This document shows, one piece after another, positions 1-7,139 of a stretch of 19,987 nt of DNA. A model generated the notes under the pieces. The model saw only the letters and a program-made list of their open reading frames with translations, was not told the origin of the DNA and searched no databases. The position numbers and the translations under genes are program-made. Source of the stretch: JAWXBM01 sp034440115 (GTDB lineage: Bacteria > Pseudomonadota > Gammaproteobacteria > Xanthomonadales > SZUA-36); assembly GCA_034440115.1 (NCBI GenBank), contig JAWXBM010000008.1, forward strand, positions 1-19,987, read 5' to 3'. How positions within the stretch are numbered: the stretch's first letter is position 1; each line of letters starts with the position of its first letter.

Positions 1-49
1 ACCGATTTCATGATCCTGCCGCCTTTGAAACAAGTTAGTTCCTTCATCA

Positions 50-298
50 TCACCCCAACTGACAGAAATCACCATGCGTTGGGTCAATTACCCAGGCATG
101 AAATTTGGGCTGCAGAAGTGTGCACTGCAGCTGCAAGAATTCGACCAGGTCGGTGAGATCAGTCACCGTCAGGACCTTGTCAAAGTAAGGCATCGCAGAC
201 TGGTCAGGAAGTTTTAACGCCTGCCTAAGCTTGGGCGGATCAAGCTCTGAAGTTGAGCATCGCCATCGCAGGCTACCTCGTCCGACAAGTGACGTCAT
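50..298 (-). pseudogene. C-terminal remnant of a c-type cytochrome
   Basis: The minus-strand frame ending in TGA at 50-52 reads SELDPPKLRQALKLPD, then SAMPYFDKVLTVTDLTDLVEFLQ. The Met-Pro-x-Phe segment (Met at 191-193), followed by a Leu-Thr-Val helix ending DLVEFLQ, is the usual C-terminus of small class I cytochromes c. There the Met is the distal heme ligand. No CxxCH heme-binding motif is visible upstream in any minus-strand frame, because the upstream DNA becomes the end of the acyltransferase gene. What remains is therefore a truncated domain, probably a relic left by a rearrangement whose breakpoint lies around 270-330. The family assignment rests on pattern recall of the Met-ligand region only. 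A short unrelated gene starting at the ATG at 298 cannot be excluded. Confidence 0.4.
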
Positions 299-332
299 AG
301 GTCTCTGTTCGAGGTGCCGGAACTCATGCTCA

Positions 333-2333
333 TCACTGTGGCTGCGCAGGCAGGTAACCGCTCTCACTCAGGTTACGCACGAGGCGGCTCCCGAAATAGA
401 TTTCGCCGGCAGCGGTCAAGTGACGACGGTCGGAGAAGTTGAGATGCCCATCGACGAACACCTCTTCCGGAAGCTGCATTTCAAAGGCTTCCATCTTCGA
501 CAAGTAACCGACGCCCTGCTCGAGCGACTTCGACTTGAGCACTGCGTCGGCGTGGCTCGACAGAGTGGCCAAGTGCGGCGAGTACGCCGCCTTCGCCTGG
601 TCGGCTATTGGTATGCGGAAATCGAACTGGTTCGGGTCTTTCGCCAGCGGTGGCACCATGCCTACGAGTATGACCGGGACGCCGCTCTGCGTCCTGAGGC
701 GCGACAGGTAGCTAACGACCTGGCTCACGGCGAGTTCGGAAAGATCGCTCGGGCGCGCTTCGAGCATGTAGGGTAACCCGAGATATCCCTTGGACCAGGT
801 GGCGTTGAACAAGCGATCCGGTGCCTGTGTGTAGAGCACGACATGTATTGCGGACGCGTGCTCGGCGACGAACGTTTCGAGATCTGCGTAGGGACAAGGA
901 TGTGGCGGCCGCCAGCCGATCATGTCGTGGGCCCGGCACGACTCGCGCGAGACGCTTGCTACGAACGGATACAGCGTATTGCGCGCGACCGCGTTATAGA
1001 GGTCCATGCCGTTGCTGTCCCCGATGACTAGCGCGGCCTTGCCATACTGCTCGGTGCAGCGCTCGAATGCGCGCCGAAAGTCCTCGGAGATCGTGTCGCT
1101 CCAGAAGTGACAGCCGCCGCTGGCCATCTGGCGATTGCTTAGAGCGGCGTCTTTGATCACCAAGTACCGCTGGTACGATTCGGGGTCGACTGATCGCAGC
1201 GGAACATCGCCCCAGATCACGAAGGCACCACCCAGGGAAAGCAGGGCCACAGAGGCGGTGCCTGCCAGTGTGAGGACGTGGCGCCGTTCGATCAACTGAC
1301 GATTGCGAAACGGCTGTTCGATGTATCGCCAGCTGAGCCAGGCGATCCCGAAAGACGCGACGGTCATGAGCGTGAGGACGACGGGACCCGGGCCCATCGG
1401 CATGTAGAGGCGAGCGAATACGAATAGAGGTTGATGCCAGAGATAGAGGCTGTAACTGATCAGGCCAATGCCGACCAAGTAGCGATTCGTCAGCAGCGCA
1501 CCGGCTGGCCCTTTGCCATCGCAGAACAGCAACACCCCCACGGTACCCGCCACGGGCAATAGCGTCATCAGGCCGGGGTGCGGCGTCGACCCATCGAACA
1601 CATAGAGCGAGACGAGCAGCAGTGCCAGAGACCCGATGGCCGCCCAGGTGCTAAGTACCAGTCCGGCTCGCTCAAGCAAGGCCTGTCGCGGCGAAAGCGC
1701 CACGAGCGCACCCAGCAGCAACTCGAAACCCCTCGAAGGCGCGAGAAAGAAATTTGCCGATGCATCGTGCCTCCAACCCCACTCAGCAAGTGCAAGACTG
1801 GTGACGGCCAAGGTCACTATCAGCAGTACGACAAAGTGCCGACCTCGCGACCAGATCATCGATAGCAAGAGTGGAAACAATACGTAGAACTGCTCTTCGA
1901 CGGAGAGGCTCCACGTGTGGAGAAGCGGCGTGAGCTCCGCTGCATTGCCGAAGTAGCCCGTCGACTGCCAGAAGTAGAAGTTCGACACGAAGCCTATAAC
2001 CGACATAAGGCTCAGGCCAAACGCGTGGATCGTCGATGGGTTGAGCGTTAGCAGCGCAGCGATCGCGCTAACCAGCAAGACGACAAAGAGCGCCGGCAAG
2101 ATACGCCGGATTCGCCGCTCGTAGAAGTAGCCGACCGAGAACTGGCCCCGATCCAGGTCCGCCGCGATAAGCCCGGTGATCAGGTAACCGCTGATAACAA
2201 AAAAGACATCGACGCCGAGGAATCCGCCGAGGAATCCGGGAACTTCAGCGTGAAATGCAACGACGGGAAGCACCGCCAGCGCGCGCAAGCCATCGACTTC
2301 GGCGCGGTACTTCAGCCTCGGAACTTCTGTCAT
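333..2333 (-). CDS. Acyltransferase-3 / SGNH-domain membrane O-acyltransferase (OafA/YrhL-like)
   Basis: This 666-residue protein has the two-part layout of OafA-type O-acyltransferases. An N-terminal acyltransferase-3 domain with about ten membrane segments covers roughly residues 8-360. It opens with YRAEVDGLRALAVLPVV, then FHAEVPGFLGGFLGVDVFFVISGYLIT, whose His is the conserved active-site residue, and ends with WRYIEQPFRNR. A C-terminal periplasmic SGNH-hydrolase-like domain follows, with the block I Ser in VIGDSNGMDLY and a late Asp-x-x-His-type motif in DGHLNFSDRRHLT. Known relatives move acetyl or other acyl groups from the cytoplasm onto extracytoplasmic polysaccharide, lipopolysaccharide or peptidoglycan; the acceptor here is unknown. 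The ATG overlaps the stop of the upstream gene as ATGA (2330-2333), so the two are translationally coupled. GC is visibly higher than in the receptor gene to the right. The family call is firm. Confidence 0.93.
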   Translation of the reverse strand: MTEVPRLKYRAEVDGLRALAVLPVVAFHAEVPGFLGGFLGVDVFFVISGYLITGLIAADLDRGQFSVGYFYERRIRRILPALFVVLLVSAIAALLTLNPSTIHAFGLSLMSVIGFVSNFYFWQSTGYFGNAAELTPLLHTWSLSVEEQFYVLFPLLLSMIWSRGRHFVVLLIVTLAVTSLALAEWGWRHDASANFFLAPSRGFELLLGALVALSPRQALLERAGLVLSTWAAIGSLALLLVSLYVFDGSTPHPGLMTLLPVAGTVGVLLFCDGKGPAGALLTNRYLVGIGLISYSLYLWHQPLFVFARLYMPMGPGPVVLTLMTVASFGIAWLSWRYIEQPFRNRQLIERRHVLTLAGTASVALLSLGGAFVIWGDVPLRSVDPESYQRYLVIKDAALSNRQMASGGCHFWSDTISEDFRRAFERCTEQYGKAALVIGDSNGMDLYNAVARNTLYPFVASVSRESCRAHDMIGWRPPHPCPYADLETFVAEHASAIHVVLYTQAPDRLFNATWSKGYLGLPYMLEARPSDLSELAVSQVVSYLSRLRTQSGVPVILVGMVPPLAKDPNQFDFRIPIADQAKAAYSPHLATLSSHADAVLKSKSLEQGVGYLSKMEAFEMQLPEEVFVDGHLNFSDRRHLTAAGEIYFGSRLVRNLSESGYLPAQPQ

Positions 2334-3688
2334 GCGATCCGCGTAACGCAGACGTCCGTGTGACCATCCTTACCGCGGTTATAGCTTAGCCATCGCCCGT
2401 CTGGCGATACGTGGCAGTGTGGGTGAGAAGCTTGCGGCACGGACCAGTCGGAGTTGTGCCGCGCGAGGATTTCGAGTCGTGGCGAGCCAGTGGCATCGAG
2501 ATCCTCGAAATGAAGTCCAATGACGAGATCCGGCGAGATCAAGCCGTCGACCACGATGACATTCATGGTCTGATGTGACGCGATGTGCCCGTAGAAGAAC
2601 TTCGGGTAAACACGCTCGAAGACAACCTCACCAGCGGCTGTCGTAACACCAATCCAGTGCCCGCCTTCCGCCGCCCAGCCGTGATGATAGATGAATTGAC
2701 CGTCGGCGCTCCAGGTCGAGTGCACCGCGAACCCAAACGCATTGCGCGGGTGGATCTCGGTCAGCTTTCCGGACTTCAGGTCCAGGACACATGTTCTCGA
2801 GGATAGCGGTGAGCTCTCCCAGATCTTTTGGGCCTCATCATAGCGTGCAAACTGTGCTTCCTTCATGAGCCTTACGAACACCCCCGGATCGTCACGATCG
2901 AGCAGCAACAGATCGGGATATACGGGGTTCGGCGTCACTGAGTTGTTGGCGAAGAGCGGGTCGCTGAACACCTCGGTTGGTCGACCGCTCGCGACATCGA
3001 CGGCAAGCAAGGCGCTGTTGGCCATGTTTGCGGTGACGCGGTGGCCCGGATCGGCCGGCCGGCCGACTTGCTGCACTTCCTCGTTCACCGGAATGAACAC
3101 GGTCTTGCCATCAAGGCTCCCCGCCGGGGCACCGAACAATCGATTTGAGTCAGTTTCGTCAAGCAGGACCCTCTCCTTCTCTAGAAGACTGGTGTCAAGG
3201 ATTCGCAGCGTCTTGCGCGTCGCGGCGGCCACCATCCTGCCGCCCGCGATGGTCGCCGTGAGATTGCCCGTGTAGCGTTCGTCCGACGCCCCCCGCATCA
3301 CGGAGAGTACTGTCATATCTCCCGTCACCACGTTGGCCCAGAAAACACAGGAGCCCTGGTCGTCATAGGAGCCGATGGGAAGGTGGCGGCTGTCCGCCGA
3401 GAAACATTGTCGAATGTGATAAGTCGGCTGGTAGTTGATTTTCCTGCGCGATGTCAGTTGGCGCGAGGGCCGCGCGGTAGCCTCATCAAGAAATTCGACA
3501 GACTCGTTGAGACACATTCCGACCGAGAGGTCCTGCGTCGTTGCCGCATCCTCACCCGTGCAACGCGACACCTCCTGCGCACTTGCCCCGAGCGGCGACA
3601 ACAGCATGGCCGAGCCAAGCAATCCGGCCTGACCCATGAAGTGTCTGCGGCCCATGCGCGCAGGCATATTTTGATTGTGGTTGCCCAT
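2330..3688 (-). CDS. Tat-exported oligogalacturonate-lyase-like beta-propeller protein
   Basis: This 452-residue protein has a twin-arginine leader (GRRHFMG at residues 13-19, a hydrophobic stretch to about 33, and Ala-Ser-Ala-Gln near 35-38), so export in a folded state is likely. The mature part has repeated WD40/PD40-like blades such as FSADSRHLPIGSYDD, WSADGQFIYHHG and VSPDGRWLSYN. Near the C-terminus it carries Q419-A-S-H422-P-H424. This reproduces the Gln-x-x-His-x-His metal site known from oligogalacturonate lyase (Gln350, His353 and His355 in the Yersinia enzyme). His336 or His368 could supply the fourth ligand. The characterised enzyme is cytoplasmic and shorter (388 residues), so a periplasmic version may act on another uronate-type substrate or have a different role. 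The gene starts five bases after a Shine-Dalgarno GGAGAG inside a duplicated promoter shared with the TonB receptor. It is the first gene of a two-gene operon. Confidence 0.75.
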   Translation of the reverse strand: MGNHNQNMPARMGRRHFMGQAGLLGSAMLLSPLGASAQEVSRCTGEDAATTQDLSVGMCLNESVEFLDEATARPSRQLTSRRKINYQPTYHIRQCFSADSRHLPIGSYDDQGSCVFWANVVTGDMTVLSVMRGASDERYTGNLTATIAGGRMVAAATRKTLRILDTSLLEKERVLLDETDSNRLFGAPAGSLDGKTVFIPVNEEVQQVGRPADPGHRVTANMANSALLAVDVASGRPTEVFSDPLFANNSVTPNPVYPDLLLLDRDDPGVFVRLMKEAQFARYDEAQKIWESSPLSSRTCVLDLKSGKLTEIHPRNAFGFAVHSTWSADGQFIYHHGWAAEGGHWIGVTTAAGEVVFERVYPKFFYGHIASHQTMNVIVVDGLISPDLVIGLHFEDLDATGSPRLEILARHNSDWSVPQASHPHCHVSPDGRWLSYNRGKDGHTDVCVTRIA

Positions 3689-3718
3689 TACTACTCTCCG
3701 GCGGCTTTAGAACAAGGC

Positions 3719-3733
3719 TTGTACGCATTACAA
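3719..3733. promoter_or_regulatory. Putative LysR operator, left copy
   Basis: The perfect dyad TTGTA-N5-TACAA contains a T-N11-A core, the form usually bound by LysR-type regulators. It is identical to the dyad at 4875-4889. Binding by the adjacent LysR protein is inferred. Confidence 0.55.
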
Positions 3734-3755
3734 AGTAGCTTCTATAATTTAGCAA
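3727..3755 (-). promoter_or_regulatory. Putative sigma70 promoter for the left operon
   Basis: On the minus strand a -35-like TTGCTA (3750-3755) and a -10-like TGTAAT (3727-3732) are separated by 17 bases and point to the gene starting at 3688. Both boxes are preserved in the right-hand copy. The -10 box lies inside the dyad, so regulator binding would be expected to affect it. Confidence 0.45.
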
Positions 3756-3870
3756 ATTCAAAATTTTCACATTATTTTTTAATAAAATTCAAATACTGAA
3801 ACTAACGATTCTTGAGCAGCGGAGGCTAACAGGCCTCACCTATTCCTGTGCCCGTACCTAAAGAACGACT

Positions 3871-4815
3871 TCAATTGCTCTTAATTGGCTTTTTATTTTT
3901 CGACAATTCAACCTTGTTCTGTGGTTTAAAAAAACTGGCCATACGATCAGCTACCCGACCAGCGGGTGCAGCCCCCGCTTCATCTTTTCTGATCACTGCA
4001 TGCCATGGCACCATCAAGCCTGATTTTGTCAGGGGCAGCGCCGTGAGGTCGTACATTGCCAGATAGTGCTTAATGCTCCAGCGGGTAGCTATGGTTATGC
4101 CGATTCCGGCCCTCACCAAAGCAATGATGGTTTCAATTGAACGACCGGGAATCAGGCGTTTCGGCGTGATGCCTGCCGGGGAAAAGAAACGTTCATACTC
4201 ACGACCCCGTTCCCTGCCCGGACGGAAACCAATATAACTTTCCTCAAGGAAGTCGCTGGCTTCCAAAAATTTGTTTCCAGCTTTGGCATGTGATGAGGCC
4301 ATCAGGGCCACCATCTCGTCATTGAAAAGAAATTTACTTTCGAATTGATTGGAATGCGCATTCAGCGGTAACAGCGCCAGATCAATGTTACGACTTCGCA
4401 GCGCATCGATCGGATCAAGCGCACTGTCCAGCGCAATTTCTAGATCAATGTCCGGATCGTCAACTGAAAGCAGTTTCAGAAAATCAGGAAACCACTCCAA
4501 ACCACTCAATGTGGACCCGCCGAAATTCACAGTAGTGCTATGTCCAAGCTTATTTTCTGACAGGATGCGCTCGGCTTTGTCCATCTCGCGAATACACAGG
4601 TGTGCGGTTTCAAGCAATATCTTACCTGCATGGGTCAGACTGACCCGGCCTCGAAATCGCGAGTAGAGCGGGATACCGAGTTGTTGTTCCACTTTCTGGA
4701 TGCGGTGCGTCAAGGCCGATTGAGTGATGTTCAAAAACTGGGCGGTGGCCTTCAGATTGGCCGTTTCTGAAACCGCCTGCACTACCAGCAAGTCTTTGAT
4801 CGTTAGTTTCAGCAT
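3871..4815 (-). CDS. LysR-type transcriptional regulator
   Basis: This 314-residue protein has the LysR layout. An N-terminal winged helix-turn-helix spans about residues 3-62 (AVSETANLKATAQFLNITQS, then ALTHRIQKVEQQLGIPLYSR), followed by a linker helix and a periplasmic-binding-like effector domain from about residue 92. Such proteins control a divergent neighbour and often themselves, in response to a pathway metabolite. The gene is divergent from the TonB receptor, with 105 bp between the two start codons. Its start lies at the edge of a promoter repeat that recurs, inverted, beyond its 3' end. That makes it the obvious candidate regulator of both flanking operons. The effector is unknown. 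The ATG at 4813-4815 is the natural start, giving MLKLTIKDLLVV. Confidence 0.93.
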   Translation of the reverse strand: MLKLTIKDLLVVQAVSETANLKATAQFLNITQSALTHRIQKVEQQLGIPLYSRFRGRVSLTHAGKILLETAHLCIREMDKAERILSENKLGHSTTVNFGGSTLSGLEWFPDFLKLLSVDDPDIDLEIALDSALDPIDALRSRNIDLALLPLNAHSNQFESKFLFNDEMVALMASSHAKAGNKFLEASDFLEESYIGFRPGRERGREYERFFSPAGITPKRLIPGRSIETIIALVRAGIGITIATRWSIKHYLAMYDLTALPLTKSGLMVPWHAVIRKDEAGAAPAGRVADRMASFFKPQNKVELSKNKKPIKSN

Positions 4816-4852
4816 TTGAATTTTATTAAAATATAGTGTGAATATTTTGAAG

Positions 4853-4881
4853 TTGCTAAATTATAGAGGCTACCTTGTAAT
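4853..4881 (+). promoter_or_regulatory. Putative sigma70 promoter for the TonB-receptor operon
   Basis: TTGCTA (4853-4858), 17 bases, then TGTAAT (4876-4881) points to the receptor gene and predicts a leader of roughly 30 bases. Both elements are conserved in the left copy, while several spacer bases differ. Confidence 0.45.
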
Positions 4882-4889
4882 GCGTACAA
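4860..4889 (-). promoter_or_regulatory. Putative lysR promoter
   Basis: On the minus strand there is a consensus TATAAT (4860-4865), 18 bases from a -35-like TTGTAC (4884-4889). The -35 box is one arm of the dyad, which would allow autoregulation of lysR. Confidence 0.45.
4875..4889. promoter_or_regulatory. Putative LysR operator, right copy
   Basis: The perfect dyad TTGTA-ATGCG-TACAA, extended to CTTGTA/TACAAG in this copy, contains a T-N11-A core. It overlaps the -10 of the receptor promoter and the -35 of the lysR promoter, so one bound regulator could act on both directions. Confidence 0.55.
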
Positions 4890-4920
4890 GCCTTGTTCTA
4901 AAGCCGCCGGAGAGGGACTC

Positions 4921-7092
4921 ATGAATCGTAAAGTTGTAATGTGTGGGATTTTGTTCTTGCTTGGGTCTGGACCGATGTATGCAGACGACCCAATGACTTT
5001 GGAAGAAATTGTGGTCACCGCAGAACGCAGGGAAGAATCGCTGCAGGACATTTCTGCTTCCGTCTCAGCCTACACCGGTGAGTATCTTGCACAAATGGGA
5101 TTGCAGGATGCTTCGGAAATCGCCAGTCTGGTTCCCGGAGTAGAACTCCGCGAAAACGGACTTTTTCCGGGCTATTTCATTCGTGGGGCAGGTGTTCAAA
5201 CCGAGACCAACGACATTAATGAACAACCTGTAGGCGTATTCATTGATGAGGTCTACTATGGCATTCCCAGCGCGCAACGCGGCCAGCTCTATGACATTGA
5301 GCGAGTCGAAGTCCTGCGCGGCCCGCAGGGTACGATGTTTGGCCGTAACTCCCCAGCGGGTGTTGTACATTTTCTGACCAACAAGCCCACTGATGAGTTT
5401 GGCGGTTATGTCGATGCCTTGTATGGCAGTTTCAATCAACGCATCGTTGAAGGTGCGATCAACATTCCCATCAGCGAGGCAATCAAGGCGCGAGCTTCGG
5501 TCAAATACAACAAGGATGATGGATGGCAAGAAGACCGCTTCACTGGTGAAAACTTCACCGACAATGATGTGCTTTCCGGTCGCCTGCAAGTGGCTTTTGA
5601 CCTGTCAGACTCCGTAACCTTCCTGGCCAAGCTTGATGGTATGCGGCAGCGCAATGCAGGACTTCGTTATGGCTTCAGTGGTTTGCTCGATCCGGTGACC
5701 TTTGCGCCATGCTCTCTCGAACGGGTAAACAATCAGGAATGCGTTGCGATAAACGGCTATCGTGACCCGGAACTGGACCCTGAAAAAATCGCATCGGATA
5801 CCGCACCACTCGATACCATCGACAGCTGGGGCTTATCAGGAATTTTGAACTGGGCTATCTCCGATGCGCTGCAGTTTACTTCTATTACCGCTTATCGAAC
5901 TCTTGAAAGAGAGTGGGCTGTTGATGGTGATGCCAGTCCAATCCTCATTTTCGGCTTTCTGAATTTCGCAACTTTTCGCTCTACTGATGCCTGGCAGTTT
6001 TCACAGGAATTCCGGCTCAATGGCTCAAGTGATCGATCTAACTGGGTGCTTGGGGCTTACTACTATGGCGATAACCGCGACGTCGTAAATGCCTTCCCTG
6101 GCTTCCGCCGCTATGACTACACTGATGTTGACACAAACTCATGGGCTGTGTTCGGCCAGTTGGATTACAACTTGACGGGAACCGTCACCCTGATTGGTGG
6201 TTTACGTTATACCGATGAAACCAAACAGGCCACACAGTACCGCAATACGCCAACCGTGGTTTTTACCCCGGAGCTTAATGATTCGGTTATCACCGGCAAG
6301 GCGGCTGTTGAATGGAATGTGAAGGATGACCTGATGCTTTATGCCAGTTTTTCCACCGGGTTCAAAAGTGGAACATTTCAAGCCTCACCCGGCAACGTAG
6401 CAGTCGACCCCGAGTATGCCACAGCCTATGAAGTCGGCATGAAGTCTCTGTTCTGGGACGGCCGAGGTCGTTTCAACGCATCTGCTTATTACAACAACTA
6501 CGATGATTTCCAGGCCACCGGTTCCGCTGACGACAACGGTATCCCGGTCAACCGGCTGGTCAACGTAGGTGCACTGGAAGTTCTGGGTATCGAGGGTGAT
6601 TTAACCGTGATACCGACTGAACGCCTTGAGCTGACTCTGGGCTTCAGTTTTACCAACGGCGAAATTTCTGCCGGCCCTTTACAAGCAAGTGGCTCAGCCG
6701 ACTATGAAACCAGAGAGCCCTTCTTTTTTGATGGTAAGACCCCGGCATTTCTGCCCGAGTATTCAATTAACGCAATTGCCCGCTATGCCCTGCCTGTCAG
6801 CGATAATTGGGGATCGCTCATTGCTCAAGTGGATGCCAAGTATTCAGATGGCATGTTCCTGGATGCCAGCAACAACCGCCTGCACGTGCAAGAGAGCTAC
6901 GATATCTGGGGAGCCAGGCTGTTGTGGGATTCCGCTGATGCAAAATGGTATGGCAGCATCTTTGTCACCAACCTCACCGATACCGCTGTCAAGGGCTGGT
7001 CTTTTGATATCGCCCGCTTCGTCGACAACCGTGCCACTATCTGGGCACAGCGCCCACGAACGGTCGGAGTCAAAGTTGGCTACAGATTCTGA
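4921..7092 (+). CDS. TonB-dependent outer-membrane receptor
   Basis: This 723-residue receptor has a Sec signal peptide (about residues 1-21, ending MYA) and a TonB-box-like EEIVVTA at 29-35. A plug domain follows (ISASVSAYTGEYL through RVEVLRGPQGTMFGRNSPAG), then a 22-strand-type beta barrel ending in aromatic VGVKVGYRF, as needed for outer-membrane insertion. It should import a scarce or bulky compound across the outer membrane using TonB-ExbB-ExbD energy; those partners are not in the window. Similar receptors in proteobacteria are broad in substrate, so the ligand must be inferred from the enzymes downstream. Shine-Dalgarno GGAGAGGG sits just before the ATG. It is the first gene of the long plus-strand cluster and is divergent from lysR. 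Confidence 0.95.
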   Translation: MNRKVVMCGILFLLGSGPMYADDPMTLEEIVVTAERREESLQDISASVSAYTGEYLAQMGLQDASEIASLVPGVELRENGLFPGYFIRGAGVQTETNDINEQPVGVFIDEVYYGIPSAQRGQLYDIERVEVLRGPQGTMFGRNSPAGVVHFLTNKPTDEFGGYVDALYGSFNQRIVEGAINIPISEAIKARASVKYNKDDGWQEDRFTGENFTDNDVLSGRLQVAFDLSDSVTFLAKLDGMRQRNAGLRYGFSGLLDPVTFAPCSLERVNNQECVAINGYRDPELDPEKIASDTAPLDTIDSWGLSGILNWAISDALQFTSITAYRTLEREWAVDGDASPILIFGFLNFATFRSTDAWQFSQEFRLNGSSDRSNWVLGAYYYGDNRDVVNAFPGFRRYDYTDVDTNSWAVFGQLDYNLTGTVTLIGGLRYTDETKQATQYRNTPTVVFTPELNDSVITGKAAVEWNVKDDLMLYASFSTGFKSGTFQASPGNVAVDPEYATAYEVGMKSLFWDGRGRFNASAYYNNYDDFQATGSADDNGIPVNRLVNVGALEVLGIEGDLTVIPTERLELTLGFSFTNGEISAGPLQASGSADYETREPFFFDGKTPAFLPEYSINAIARYALPVSDNWGSLIAQVDAKYSDGMFLDASNNRLHVQESYDIWGARLLWDSADAKWYGSIFVTNLTDTAVKGWSFDIARFVDNRATIWAQRPRTVGVKVGYRF

Positions 7093-7139
7093 GCACAGAC
7101 TTCACCCAGAATACAAATGAGAAAAGCAGCGGAGCAAGC

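Larger units (their letters stand above)
3694..3809 (-). repeat. Left copy of inverted promoter repeat
   Basis: Read on the minus strand, this 116-bp segment matches 4799-4914 at 109 positions without gaps. It runs from the fossil 5' end of lysR to the Shine-Dalgarno GGAGAG of the oligogalacturonate-lyase-like gene. The 39 bases nearest that gene are identical in the two copies. At the distal end, bases 3793-3809 repeat the first codons of lysR with the initiator ATG changed to ATA, after which homology stops. The copy therefore derives from the lysR/tonB divergent promoter rather than the reverse. Confidence 0.95.
4799..4914 (+). repeat. Right copy of inverted promoter repeat
   Basis: This segment holds the first codons of lysR, the AT-rich lysR leader, two opposed promoters, a dyad, and the Shine-Dalgarno GGAGAG six bases before the TonB receptor ATG. 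It pairs with 3694-3809 in inverted orientation at 109 of 116 positions. It is the intact, probably ancestral copy because the lysR ATG is preserved here. Confidence 0.95.

Noticed and set aside
1..11. Possible start of another minus-strand gene (ATG at 9-11, reading M-K-S).
   Set aside because: Only three codons are visible and the AGGA before it is too close to the ATG to be a convincing ribosome site.
231..776. Plus-strand open frame of 181 codons.
   Set aside because: It is antisense to the well-supported acyltransferase and has an Arg/Leu-rich composition typical of shadow frames in GC-rich genes.
2865..3275. Plus-strand open frame of 136 codons opposite the lyase-like gene.
   Set aside because: Ser/Arg-rich shadow with no family features; the minus-strand gene explains the region.
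3822..3837. GAGGC/GCCTC hairpin downstream of lysR as a terminator.
   Set aside because: The stem is only five base pairs with no T-run on the minus strand; too weak to call.
5065..5589. Minus-strand open frame of 174 codons inside the TonB receptor gene.
   Set aside because: It is antisense to the plug and early barrel, which are clearly coding on the plus strand.
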